64,000 nt of DNA, taken from Natronosalvus rutilus. GTDB taxonomy: Archaea; Halobacteriota; Halobacteria; Halobacteriales; Natrialbaceae. Below the pieces are notes generated by a model. It was not told the origin of the DNA, made no database searches, and worked only from the letters and a program-made list of their open reading frames with translations. Positions 24,061 to 33,353 of the stretch are shown one piece after another (position 1 is the stretch's first letter; each line of letters begins with the position of its first letter). The stretch spans positions 1,345,451 to 1,409,450 of the forward strand of contig NZ_CP100355.1 in NCBI RefSeq assembly GCF_024204665.1, written 5' to 3'. The position numbers and the translations under genes are program-made.

Positions 24061-24807
24061 ATGGTCTCGGACCGCGAACTGGTCGACAAGTGGCGAACGC
24101 ACGTGTTTCGACCCGCAGCCGACGAGGTCAGGGCGCTCCTCGAGCGGTTCCCCGACCGCCGGTCGCTCACCGTCCCGTTCGACCGCTGCGGGACCGACTA
24201 CCGCTTTTCGGCGCCGCTACTCGAGCAACCCGACCGGACTCTCGAGGCCGGACGGGCGGCCCTCGGCGAGTTCGCCGAGGAACTCGGGGCGAGGGAGGGA
24301 CGGATTCACCCGGATGACCGGGTCTACCTGCGGGTGACCGGGGCCCCGACGAGCGTCCGCCACTCGCTGTCGGACCTCGGCACGGAGCACCTCAATCGAC
24401 TCGTGACCGTCGAGGGGACCGTCGCCGACGTGGACGCACCCGGTCCGCGGGTCGCCGTCGCCGGCTTCCGCTGTGACCACTGCGAGGAACTCGTCTCGGT
24501 CCGCCAGCCGGGACGATTCTTGCGTCGACCGGGTCGCTGTCGCCACTGCAATGCCAACGGGCCGTTCACGCTCGAGCCGGATCGAGCGACCTGCGTCGAC
24601 GCCCAGACCATCGCCATCAGCGACGACGACCGGACGCTCGCCGTCGAACTCGAACACGACCTCGTTGACGCCTTCTCGATCGGCGAGGAAATCGAACTCG
24701 TCGCCATCCCCAGGGCACGACTCGACGGCGAGACGACGACCGGCACGCTCGAACTCGAGGCCGTGAGTGCCGATCCCGAGAACGAAAACCCGGTGCCAGC
24801 GCCCTGA
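24061..24807 (+). CDS. Standalone MCM N-terminal-domain (OB-fold, zinc ribbon) protein
   Basis: A 248-residue protein resembling only the N-terminal half of the replicative helicase MCM. It has an N-terminal helical part, then an OB-fold (VYLRVTGAPTSVRHSLSDLGTEHLNRLVTVEGTVADVD), a zinc ribbon (CDHCEELVSV...CRHCNANGPF) and the continuing barrel (VDAQTIAISDDD...VELEHDLVDAFSIGEEIELVAI). The AAA+ motor is absent and the stop is clean, so it cannot unwind DNA itself. It may bind DNA or MCM. It lies 46 bp before the aIF2-beta gene, same direction. Its ATG at 24061 sits in a CCATGG palindrome. Confidence 0.75.
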   Translation: MVSDRELVDKWRTHVFRPAADEVRALLERFPDRRSLTVPFDRCGTDYRFSAPLLEQPDRTLEAGRAALGEFAEELGAREGRIHPDDRVYLRVTGAPTSVRHSLSDLGTEHLNRLVTVEGTVADVDAPGPRVAVAGFRCDHCEELVSVRQPGRFLRRPGRCRHCNANGPFTLEPDRATCVDAQTIAISDDDRTLAVELEHDLVDAFSIGEEIELVAIPRARLDGETTTGTLELEAVSADPENENPVPAP

Positions 24808-24853
24808 ACGCAAGAGCAGAACGGATTTACGTCGCGGGCCACTTGGCTCGACT

Positions 24854-25465
24854 ATGGATTACGAAGCGAGCCTCGAGCGCGCGATGGAGAACGTCCCCGA
24901 TATCGGCGGGGACGATGACCGACTGCAGATTCCCGACGCCCAGCCCCAGAAGGACGGTGCCTTCACCCGGTTTACTAACCTCGGCGAGATCGCGGACGTC
25001 CTCTCGCGAGAGACCGACCACTTACACCGATTCGTCCAGCGCGAACTCGGGACGAACGGGAAACTGGCCGACGGTCGCGGCCGGTACAACGGTTCGTTCT
25101 CCGGCCAGGACTTCGACGCCGCAATCGACGCCTACGTCGAGGAGTACGTCCGCTGTTCGGAGTGTGGCCTCCCCGACACGCGACTCGTCCGTGAGGACCG
25201 CACCCCGATGCTCCGGTGTGACGCCTGCGGGGCGTTCCGCCCGGTCACGAAGCGCTCCTCGAGCGCCCAGCAACAGACCCAGCGCGAGGCCGTCGAGGAA
25301 GGCCAGACCTACACCGTCGAGATTACCGGCACGGGTCGCAAAGGCGACGGAGTCGCGGAGAAAGGCGAGTACACAATCTTCGTTCCCGGCGCGAGCGAGG
25401 GCGACGTCGTCGACATCTACATCAAGAACATCTCGGGCAACCTGGCGTTCGCTCGCATCGACTGA
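24854..25465 (+). CDS. Translation initiation factor aIF2 subunit beta with TRAM domain
   Basis: A 203-residue protein. MDYEASLERAMENVPDIGGDDDRLQIPDAQ is the aIF2-beta N-terminal helix, followed by the alpha/beta core (FTRFTNLGEIADVLSRETDHLHRFVQRELGTNGKL) and zinc ribbon (CSECGLPDTRLVREDR...CDACGAFRP). A C-terminal TRAM domain (EGQTYTVEITGTGRKGDGVAEKGEYTIFVPGA) is fused, as is usual in haloarchaea. The protein supports initiator-tRNA binding in the aIF2 complex; TRAM adds RNA affinity. The frame is open upstream, but the ATG at 24854 gives the conserved start. Confidence 0.93.
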   Translation: MDYEASLERAMENVPDIGGDDDRLQIPDAQPQKDGAFTRFTNLGEIADVLSRETDHLHRFVQRELGTNGKLADGRGRYNGSFSGQDFDAAIDAYVEEYVRCSECGLPDTRLVREDRTPMLRCDACGAFRPVTKRSSSAQQQTQREAVEEGQTYTVEITGTGRKGDGVAEKGEYTIFVPGASEGDVVDIYIKNISGNLAFARID

Positions 25466-25712
25466 GTTCGTTCGCTTCCACGTCCGGTCCGTTTTCGGTC
25501 CGTTCTTTCGGAACTCCAGCCGGTGGTCTCATCGACAATCTACCAATATGTATACCCCTCCAGATATTGATCTACTGCATCTCTTCTCTGTATCCAGCAC
25601 GCTCCTCTCGACAGCACCGTGAGAGTTCGGTTAGGACCTGCTAACGGACACCTGTCAGCGTCTCACCGACTGGAATCGGTGCTGGAATTCTGCTGCGCCA
25701 CGTCGGTGCGCG

Positions 25713-27028
25713 TCAGCCAAACGGACAGCGACCGACTACCTCGAACGAGCACTCACCAAACGCGTAGAGGTTCCCGTAGTTCGAGACGACAAAGACGAGG
25801 TCGGAGGTAACCGCCGGGGTCCCCATATCGGCGCCTTCGTTGCGCCCCATCTCCACGTGACCGAGTTCCTCGCCCGTTGCCGCGTCGACGACGAACAGCT
25901 GGCCGTACACCGTATCACGCTGGAACCAGCCCGGGACGTAGACTGCGTCACCAGAAACGACGGCGTGGAGACGAGTTCGACCTGCGGTTCGTCCGGCGCG
26001 GGCTCCCCTTCGCCGCCAGCGTCGCCACCGAAGCGCCACACCCGCTTGCCCGTCTCGAGACGGCGGGCCTCGAAGCCGAAGTTCGCGACGTGATAGATCA
26101 ACCCGTCAGCGACGGTGAATTGTGCGTCCGGCCAGCGGGACCCGATTGACTGCTGCCAGCGAAGCGAGCGGTCACGACGGTCCATCGCAACGAGCGCGTA
26201 CTCGTCGTCACGCCGGAGCGGCACGAGTAGCAGGTCGTCGACGACGGTCGGGGTTCCATTGATGGGTCCCTCCCAGCGCCAGCGTTCCGCACCCGTCGCC
26301 ACGTCGAGTGCGACGAGGCCGTCACCGAGGAACGGAACGTAAACGACGTCGTCGGTCCCGACCAGTTGCCACATCATGGCCCACTCGGGGAACGGGACGC
26401 TCCAGCGTTTGTCCCCGGTCGCGGGATCGATGCCGTAGACGACTTCCTCTTGATGGGCTTCGACGAGTGTGCCGTACGTCCCCGTCACGACACCATCATC
26501 GGTAACGACGGGCGTGACGACATCGGGCCGTTGCTGGCCACGATAAAGATTCTCGAAGGTCCACTGAATCTCCCCGTCGGTGGTGAGCATCGTCAACCCG
26601 GGCCTGGTCTGGAGGAACAACCGGTTCCCGTCGACGACCGTCGAGTCCGAGTGGTAGAAGTAGTGGAACTCGTCGGTCCGGAAGAGTTCGGTCGTCCATC
26701 GGGAATCGCCGGTCGCCGCGTCGAACGCCTCGACCCACGCACCGCCACGTTCGTTACGTCGAGACTCCTGTGCATAGGCGAAGTAAAGCACGCCGTCGTC
26801 GACGACCGGAGAGGGATTGACCACCCCGCTTCTCGGTCGCTCCCGGTGCCAGACGGTGTGGAGGTCCGTCGTTGGACCCTCCGTCGTCGAGTGCCCGGTA
26901 TGGGCGTTAGTCAGCGTTCGTCTGGGCCACGAGCCGTCGGCGGTCGGTTTCTCGGTCGAGATACACCCCGCGAGTGCACCGACCCCGGCAGTACACGCTG
27001 CGAGAACCGACCGGCGGGTGGAGGGCAT
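25713..27028 (-). pseudogene. PQQ-type beta-propeller lipoprotein, frameshifted near the C-terminus
   Basis: The main frame starts MPSTRRSVLAACTAGVGALAGC (twin-arginine lipoprotein signal) and contains PQQ-like blades: AFDAATGDSRWTTELF, YGIDPATGDKRWSVPF, ALDVATGAERWRWEG. After QVELVS (about 25980) the main frame turns into Ser/Thr/Arg-rich nonsense. The correct continuation is in another frame: VVSGDAVYVPGWFQRD, VVDAATGEELGHVEMG and VVSNYGNLYAFGECSF, ending at 25713. One base is missing or extra near 25970-25985. Either the gene is recently broken or this is a sequencing error. The intact family is extracellular, substrate unknown. Confidence 0.8.
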
Positions 27029-27420
27029 TGGTACAAAAATCACAGTGTTGTAAAATATAGTCTTCGGTCATCCATCACGAACGGTAGCGGGAACGATGTC
27101 CTATCCACCGTGAGGTGCCTGTTGGAGCCTGCTACCACAAGTCCAGAACTGCGAGGTGGCGACGCAGATATCCAACCGGATGCTGAATACATCTCTCTAT
27201 CGGTAAACAACGAGAGAATCCAGCCCGAGAGGGCGGGCGTGAATCGTGTCACTCACTGTGATCGGCATGGGTCGAGTGAAACGTCTCAGCGTGTCTCGAG
27301 CTTCGATTACGTGACTCGAGACTCGAGTTCGCCCTGAACGTCGCTGTGTTCCTCCGGAATTCATCCGATCGGTCGAGGATGCTAGCGAAACTGGCTCTAA
27401 AACGAAAATCGATTCCCTGT
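27029..27420. other. Gene-free stretch between two outward-ending genes
   Basis: About 390 bp with no convincing gene on either strand. It contains the promoter region of the propeller gene (AT-rich at 27030-27062) and the 3' flank of the surface-protein gene. Composition is less GC-rich than the neighbours. Confidence 0.4.
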
Positions 27421-29358
27421 TTAGTAGAACCGTCGGTAGGCCACGAACAGACCACCGATGACAGCGACGCCGGCGATGCCTGCTGCGGCGGCAGCGGTTG
27501 TCGAAATCGGGAGCAGCGAGTCGTCGTCCTCACCCTCCTCGAGGAACGAGCGGACCTCGTCTTCGTTGATCGAGGGGAACTCGCGGTCCCACTCACCGGG
27601 CTGGTGGACGGTCGTGTCCTCGCCGACCTGGCGCTGCTCGCGAACTTCGGCCTCGTCGGCGTCCTCGCCGACGAATCCTTCGACGGTGACGTACATCGTC
27701 GTCGTCGCGTTCTCGGTCTCGCCGTGGACCGCCGTGACCGTGAGGCCATCCTCGGTCTCGAAGGGAACGCCCTCGAGTTCGGTCATGTTGCCGAACGCCG
27801 CGGCCGTCTCGAACTCGGCTTCCTCCTCGGTGATGGACATCGTCGCTCTGGCCGTCTCGAACTCGGCAGCGCGGAAGTTCTCGATGGCTTCGGTGAACTC
27901 GTCACCGATCATCGGATCCTCCTCGGCCATTCGCTCGTACTCATCGAGGATTCGCTCGAGCAACGCGTCGTCCTCGGCGGCGTAGTCGTACTCGACGGTA
28001 ACGTCGCCGTCGACAGTCTCGGCCTCGAAGGAAAGCGTCGTCTCCGCGATGAACTGCTCGACGTCGCGCTCTTCGAGTTCGTCGACGTAGTCGCCCCAGT
28101 TCTCGGTGTCGACCGAGGAACTGAACTGCACGCTCGTCTCGTTCGGCGCCTGGGTCATCGAGAGGTCGTACTCGGTCGTCTGCACGAGGTCGGCTTCCTT
28201 CTGGGCCTCGATCATCTGTCGGGCCTCGTCAAACTGGTCGGCGAGTTCGTCGTCGACGTCGTCGAGGGATTCGGCGATCTCGATGACGCCCAGCACGACC
28301 TGGTCGTAGTTGTGGATCTCGGCGTCCCAGTCCATGACGACCGCGGATCCGTCGGTCTCGACCGAGAACTGGAGTTCCTCGATCTGTAGCTCGGCAAGGC
28401 GGTCGGCGATCGCTCGCGCCTCGGTCTCGTCGAGGTCGAGTTCGGGGTCGTTCTGCAACTGCATCGCGATCATGTCCGAGACCTGGTCGCTGATGCCGGT
28501 GAACGTAACCGAGTACTCGAGGTCGACCGTCGGCGACTCGCCGCTGTCGTCGTAGCTGTAGGACTCGAGCGTCAGGTCGTACTCCCCGCCGAAGTTCATT
28601 GCGACGCTCTGGAACTGGCGGTCGAGGGCGGCGCGTGCGTCCTCCTCGGTGGCCCAGTTGTTCTGTTCGTACTCGCTGAGCGCTCGCGTCTCGCTCACCG
28701 AGAGATCGTACTGGTCGTCGCTCTGGGTGAGCGTCATGTCGATGGCGGTGTCATCCGACGCAATGAGGGTTTCTTCTTCGACGGTCATCGTCCCGGACGA
28801 CGTGAGCGTGGTCGCAGTAGTCTTCGTCTGTGCGGAGATCTCGACGCTCTCTTCCTCCTCGACGACGTTACTCTCGTTGATCACCATCGCGAGGTCGGCG
28901 TTCGCCGAGTAAGTCGTTCGGGACTGCTCGAGGTCGACGTCGGCGCTGAACTCGTCGTAGGCGTCGACGTCTCGGAACGTGAGGTCGGCCGCACTCGTGA
29001 CTGACTCGGGGGACATCCGGAACGAGGCGTCCCCGACCACGCCGAGTTCCTCGCTGACGTTCTCGTCCATCTCGGTAAAGTCGGCGCCGTAGAGGGCGTG
29101 CATGAGTCCCGTCTGGGTCTCGATACCAAACGTACCGGAGACGGCCTCTGCGTCGGAGTCGTTGGAGGCCTCCTCGTAGACGAGGACGGCGTCGCCGTTC
29201 TCAGAGACGTAGACTTCGTCCGCTTCGTCGGGGTCCGCATCGAATTCTTCCTGCGTCGACGCGCCTGTAGACTGCGTCGCCGCGATCGCCGTCGCTCCCA
29301 GACTCGCGACGAGAAAGAGCGACAGCACTAGTGCACCAATTTGTTTCTTGCGCATCAT
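27421..29358 (-). CDS. Large secreted, C-terminally anchored haloarchaeal surface protein
   Basis: A roughly 645-residue exported protein. MMRKKQIGALVLSLFLVASLGATAIAA is a Sec-type signal peptide and LLPISTTAAAAAGIAGVAVIGGLFVAYRRFY a C-terminal transmembrane anchor with a positive end. The ectodomain is very acidic and strand-rich, with many Thr/Ser/Val repeats (e.g. SADVDLEQSRTTYSANADL, TLTQSDDQYDLSVSETRAL) and several N-x-S/T sequons. No enzymatic motif or PGF-CTERM is seen. It could be a cell-surface structural or adhesion protein; the family was not recognised. ATGs at 29358 and 29355 are equivalent starts. Confidence 0.75.
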   Translation of the reverse strand: MMRKKQIGALVLSLFLVASLGATAIAATQSTGASTQEEFDADPDEADEVYVSENGDAVLVYEEASNDSDAEAVSGTFGIETQTGLMHALYGADFTEMDENVSEELGVVGDASFRMSPESVTSAADLTFRDVDAYDEFSADVDLEQSRTTYSANADLAMVINESNVVEEEESVEISAQTKTTATTLTSSGTMTVEEETLIASDDTAIDMTLTQSDDQYDLSVSETRALSEYEQNNWATEEDARAALDRQFQSVAMNFGGEYDLTLESYSYDDSGESPTVDLEYSVTFTGISDQVSDMIAMQLQNDPELDLDETEARAIADRLAELQIEELQFSVETDGSAVVMDWDAEIHNYDQVVLGVIEIAESLDDVDDELADQFDEARQMIEAQKEADLVQTTEYDLSMTQAPNETSVQFSSSVDTENWGDYVDELEERDVEQFIAETTLSFEAETVDGDVTVEYDYAAEDDALLERILDEYERMAEEDPMIGDEFTEAIENFRAAEFETARATMSITEEEAEFETAAAFGNMTELEGVPFETEDGLTVTAVHGETENATTTMYVTVEGFVGEDADEAEVREQRQVGEDTTVHQPGEWDREFPSINEDEVRSFLEEGEDDDSLLPISTTAAAAAGIAGVAVIGGLFVAYRRFY

Positions 29359-29497
29359 ACCTACTGGTAAGGTGGACACTTCATACGCATAATAGTTTCT
29401 GTGTCCGTTTGTTAGCAGACAACAATATTTGCCAGCGAAGACCGACGACGATCCGTCGGGCTTTTGGCCGCTGACGCCCCATTCGCGAGTAACACCC

Positions 29498-30745
29498 GTG
29501 GCCCGCTATCACATCGAAACCTACGGCTGCACGTCGAATCGCGGCGAGAGTCGCGAGATCGAGCGGCGCCTCCGTGATGCGGGTCACTATCGCGTTGACG
29601 GCCCGGAGACGGCCGACGTCGCCATCCTCAACACCTGCACCGTCGTCGAGAAGACCGAGCGAAACATGCTCGAGCGAGCCACGGAACTGAGCGAGGATAC
29701 CGCCGACCTGTTCGTCACCGGCTGTATGGCGCTCGCCCAGGGCGAGGAGTTCGCCGGCCTCGACGCACAGGTCCTCCACTGGGACGAGGTTCCGACCGCG
29801 GTCACCAACGGCGAGTGCCCGACGACAACGCCCGACGCCGAGCCGATCCTCGACGGCGTTATCGGCATCCTCCCCATCGCGCGTGGCTGTATGTCCGACT
29901 GCTCGTACTGCATCACGAAGCACGCAACGGGCAAGATCGAGTCGCCGCCGATCGAGGAGAACGTCGAGAAGGCACGCGCGCTCGTCCACGCGGGGGCGAA
30001 AGAACTCCGAATCACCGGCCAGGACACCGGTGTCTACGGCTGGGACACCGGCGAACGCAAACTGCACGAACTCCTTAAGCGCATCTGTGCCATCGACGGA
30101 GACTTTCGCGTGCGCGTCGGGATGGCCAACCCGAAGGGCGTCCACGGCATTCGCGAGGAACTCGCCGACGTCTTCGCGACGAACGACGAACTCTACGACT
30201 TCCTGCACGCGCCGGTGCAGTCGGGCAGCGACGACGTCCTCGGCGACATGCGCCGCCAGCACCAGGTCAGCGAGTACCTCGAGGTCGTCGAAACCTTCGA
30301 CGACGCGCTCGGCTACTGGACGCTCTCGACGGACTTCATCGTCGGTTTCCCGACCGAGACCGACCACGACCACGAGCAGTCGATGGCCCTCCTGCGGGAG
30401 ACCCGGCCCGAGAAGATCAACGTCACGCGCTTCTCGAAGCGACCCGGCACTGACGCCGCCGAGATGAAGGGCCTCGGCGGCACGATCAAGAAGGAGCGTT
30501 CGAAGGCGATGTCCAAACTCAAACTCGAGATCGTCGGTGCCGCCTACGAGGAGATGGTCGGCGACACTCGTGAGGATGTCCTGGTCGTCGAGGAGGGGAC
30601 GGGCGACTCGGTGAAGTGTCGCGATTCGGCGTACCGACAGCTCATCGTCCGCAACGCTAGCGAGTACGGCCTCGAGCCCGGACAGTTCGTCGACCTCGAG
30701 GTGACGAGCGCGAACACGGTGTACGCGTTCGCCGAACCGGTCTGA
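29498..30745 (+). CDS. tRNA t6A37 methylthiotransferase (e-MtaB/CDKAL1 type)
   Basis: A 415-residue radical-SAM methylthiotransferase that adds a methylthio group to t6A37 of tRNA. The N-terminal UPF0004 domain has cysteines in ETYGCTSNRGE, LNTCTVVEKTE and VTGCMALAQGE for one Fe-S cluster. The radical-SAM cluster is in ARGCMSDCSYCITKHATG. A C-terminal TRAM domain begins near GDTREDVLVVEEG. The GTG at 29498 gives MARYHIETYGC, the standard start, whereas the upstream in-frame codon does not. Its substrate t6A is made by Kae1-Bud32, also in this window. Confidence 0.94.
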   Translation: MARYHIETYGCTSNRGESREIERRLRDAGHYRVDGPETADVAILNTCTVVEKTERNMLERATELSEDTADLFVTGCMALAQGEEFAGLDAQVLHWDEVPTAVTNGECPTTTPDAEPILDGVIGILPIARGCMSDCSYCITKHATGKIESPPIEENVEKARALVHAGAKELRITGQDTGVYGWDTGERKLHELLKRICAIDGDFRVRVGMANPKGVHGIREELADVFATNDELYDFLHAPVQSGSDDVLGDMRRQHQVSEYLEVVETFDDALGYWTLSTDFIVGFPTETDHDHEQSMALLRETRPEKINVTRFSKRPGTDAAEMKGLGGTIKKERSKAMSKLKLEIVGAAYEEMVGDTREDVLVVEEGTGDSVKCRDSAYRQLIVRNASEYGLEPGQFVDLEVTSANTVYAFAEPV

Positions 30746-30777
30746 GTCCGTACGGGCAGGCTCACTTTTCGGTAATT

Positions 30778-31860
30778 CTAGGGCTTCGCTTCGAAGACCA
30801 GACTGGTCGGCGTCTCTGCCGCGCGGCGAAAGCGCGTAAACCCGCCCTCGGTGACGACGTCGCGAGTCTGCTCTTCACCCGCCTGGGCGCCGAGACCGTA
30901 GCCGACGTCCTGACTGAGCGAATTCGGCGTACAGGCCACCGTCGAGATCGCGTACGCGAGACGGCCGAATGGCGTGAGGTTATCTTCGACGTCGTCCTCG
31001 GCGTAGGGTTCGACGATCATCCACGCACCGTCGTCGGTGAGCGTCTCCCTGACGTGGGCCGCCACGCCGACGGGATCGCCCATGTCGTGGAAGCAGTTGA
31101 ACATCGTTACCAGATCGTAGTCCGTTCCGTTGTACTCCCGCGCGGTCGCCACCTCGAAATCGACGCGATCGGCGACGTTCGCCGCTTCCGCCCGCTCGCG
31201 CGCTACCGCTATCGAGGCTTCGTGGTAGTCGATGCCGACGACCCTCGAGTCGGGGTACGCTTCGGCCATGCGGATCGTCGGTGCGCCGTGTCCACAGCCA
31301 ATGTCGGCGATCCGTCCACCCACTTTCAACGCTGGATCTACCCCGTCGAGCGCCTCGATCCAGTCGAGCAGAAAGGCCCCGTAGGACGGGCCGAAGAAGC
31401 GTTCGGTGCCGTGAAACACGTCCTCGTCGTGTTCGTGCCAGCCGATGCCCTCGCCCGTTCGAAACGCCTCGGTAAGGTCGGGTTCGATCTTGGCTACCGA
31501 CGTGACTAGCTGGAAGGCGCCCGGCATGAACACTGGACTCTCCCTGTTGGCTAACACGTACGCCTGCTCGGGAGAGAGATCGTAGCGGTCGGTCTCGGGG
31601 TCGTAGGTCACGTACCCGCCGGCGGCCTGCGAGCGCAGCCATTCGCGGACGTAGCGCTCCGCGGTATCCGTTTTTTCTGCTACCTCGGTGGACGTGAGCG
31701 GCCCAGCGTCGTCCAGTGTCGTATAGAGATTGAGTTCGTCGCCGATGACGGCGAGCGCGGCGTGGACCGTCGCGCCGAGGTCGACGAGCGACGTCTCCAC
31801 GAGTTCGTTGAGTTGCTGTTCGTTGATCGGATCCGCTTCTGCTCGGGTTTCTGTTGTCAT
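30778..31860 (-). CDS. Winged-helix class I SAM-dependent methyltransferase
   Basis: A 360-residue protein. An N-terminal winged-helix region (about 25-105: LNLYTTLDDAGPLTSTEVAEKTDTAERYVREWL) precedes a Rossmann methyltransferase. Motif I is GGRIADIGCGHGAPTIRMAE (about 183-202), followed by VVGIDYHEASI and DYDLVTMFNCFHDMGDP. The layout matches Rv2258c-like and O-methyltransferase-type enzymes acting on small molecules. The substrate is unknown. It is next to the DUF1059 gene on the same strand, 16 bp apart, so probably one operon. Confidence 0.88.
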   Translation of the reverse strand: MTTETRAEADPINEQQLNELVETSLVDLGATVHAALAVIGDELNLYTTLDDAGPLTSTEVAEKTDTAERYVREWLRSQAAGGYVTYDPETDRYDLSPEQAYVLANRESPVFMPGAFQLVTSVAKIEPDLTEAFRTGEGIGWHEHDEDVFHGTERFFGPSYGAFLLDWIEALDGVDPALKVGGRIADIGCGHGAPTIRMAEAYPDSRVVGIDYHEASIAVARERAEAANVADRVDFEVATAREYNGTDYDLVTMFNCFHDMGDPVGVAAHVRETLTDDGAWMIVEPYAEDDVEDNLTPFGRLAYAISTVACTPNSLSQDVGYGLGAQAGEEQTRDVVTEGGFTRFRRAAETPTSLVFEAKP

Positions 31861-31876
31861 TGTCTCATTTCCGTCG

Positions 31877-32050
31877 CTACACGATTTTCAGGTATTCACT
31901 CCGGAGTTCCTCGACCGCGTAGTCCTTCCCGTGGACGTCGCGCATGTGCGTTTTCGCTAATTCGATCGTTTCTTCCTCGTTTTCCGACTGAATAATGAAC
32001 CGGCAATCGCCGACTGCCGATTCGCAATCCAGCCTGTGGGCCTGTGCCAT
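31877..32050 (-). CDS. DUF1059 family small protein
   Basis: A 57-residue protein, MAQAHRLDCESAVGDCRFIIQSENEEETIELAKTHM and so on, with the DUF1059 pattern (L-D-C...D-C-x-F...E-E-x...A...H...VH). The two cysteines and two histidines suggest metal binding but the role is unknown. The ATG at 32050 is the conserved start; an in-frame ATG at 32080 would add ten residues. It is the first gene of a pair with the methyltransferase. Confidence 0.8.
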   Translation of the reverse strand: MAQAHRLDCESAVGDCRFIIQSENEEETIELAKTHMRDVHGKDYAVEELRSEYLKIV

Positions 32051-32284
32051 TTCTGTACCCCCGGATACACCATCAACCACGACCGGAATAAGTGTAATTA
32101 GAACGATATTTCTATTGGAATGCTGATCGAACTGTGATTCTATAACTAATATGATGTCTTGTCCCGAACTCGATGGAACACGGGTACGATCTTCTCGGCG
32201 ACTCTCGAGGCCCTTCGAGGACCCGATACTGTGCTGTATGCTAACGTGAGGAAACGTCTTTACCGTCGTTCGCGTGGTTTCTGT

Positions 32285-33256
32285 ATGGACTCCTCAATTC
32301 CGAGCGAAACAGCGGAGTCAACTCAATCCACCGGAGACGAGGCGTTCCAGCTCCTCTCGGACGAGACCAGACTAGCCGTATTACAGGTTCTCTGGGAATC
32401 ACACGACCCCGCAAACGAGACGCCGATGCGGTTCGCCGAACTTCGCCAACGCATCGGCGTCGAGGATCCCGGCCGTCTCAACTACCACTTGAACAAGCTC
32501 ACGGGTTACTTCGTACGGCGGACTGAAGATGGATACGAACTTAGGGATTCGGGAAAGCGGATCGTCAGAATGCTCCTTTCCGGCACCGCGATCGACGATC
32601 CGGAGATCGAGCCCGTTGCGGTGGATATCTCGTGTTGGTACTGCGGAGGGAAACCTGAGTGGAGCTACCGGGATGGGTGGCGATACCTGGAATGTACCGA
32701 CTGCGACGCCCGGTGCGTCGATACCTTCTCGCCCGGCGTCATCAGCAAAAACGAGTTCCCACCGTCGGGGTTACGGAATCGCACGCCAAACGAAATCAAC
32801 GAAGCCGACCGGATCTGGGGTACGCATCGACGAGCGTCCGTCATAGACGGCGTCTGTCCGGAGTGTGCGAGCGATATGCCTGTCACCGCGGTCGATATCT
32901 GCGACGATCATCACCCCGATTGGAACGAGTACCAGTTCTGCGAGGGTTGCAGGTCGCTCTTTTGGATGCTCGTCTCGCACGTCTGTGAGGGGTGTAAATA
33001 TCGGTGGCGGATGCCGACGTTGTTCTACCCGTCGAGACAGCCGGCAGTGACCGCGTTCTATTACGAGCACGGCATCGAGTTCGACCTCGCCACGTACGAA
33101 CAGCGCGCACTCCTCCTCGATTTCGAAGAGGAACTCCTCTCGGAGGATCCGCTTCGTATCGGCATCTCGATTCCATTGAAGGACGAAGCACTGCGGGTGA
33201 CGTACGATGAACGGATGGAGGTGGTGGATGTAAATCGGCGGGGACGAATCCATTGA
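32285..33256 (+). CDS. ArsR-like winged-helix regulator with zinc-ribbon sensor domain
   Basis: A 323-residue regulator. The N-terminal winged helix (about 20-90) reads EAFQLLSDETRLAVLQVLWE, RFAELRQRIG and GRLNYHLNKLTGYFVRR. The rest holds several cysteine pairs: CWYCGGKPEW, CTDCDARC, CPECASDM, CEGCRSLFW and CEGCKYRW, enough for at least two zinc ribbons. This arrangement is a common haloarchaeal regulator type. It is divergent from the methyltransferase operon and upstream of the dehydrogenase pair, so either could be its target. ATG 32285 is preceded by Arg-rich, non-conserved sequence. Confidence 0.85.
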   Translation: MDSSIPSETAESTQSTGDEAFQLLSDETRLAVLQVLWESHDPANETPMRFAELRQRIGVEDPGRLNYHLNKLTGYFVRRTEDGYELRDSGKRIVRMLLSGTAIDDPEIEPVAVDISCWYCGGKPEWSYRDGWRYLECTDCDARCVDTFSPGVISKNEFPPSGLRNRTPNEINEADRIWGTHRRASVIDGVCPECASDMPVTAVDICDDHHPDWNEYQFCEGCRSLFWMLVSHVCEGCKYRWRMPTLFYPSRQPAVTAFYYEHGIEFDLATYEQRALLLDFEEELLSEDPLRIGISIPLKDEALRVTYDERMEVVDVNRRGRIH

Positions 33257-33353
33257 CTCAACGGTTGCCTGCTCGACGGAACATTCGCTGGGTGGGGCTC
33301 TATGGTACTCGCGCTGCTAGAACGCCCGACCGTGCAGTAGGAGGGTCACGACA

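Noticed and set aside
23967-24062. Minus-strand 31-codon frame starting at the CCATGG shared with the MCM-like gene
   Set aside because: The product (MGDLRPRLTLVVVDYNLQDGG...) looks protein-like but is short, matches no family I know and has no supporting context; it may be the start of a gene cut by an old deletion.
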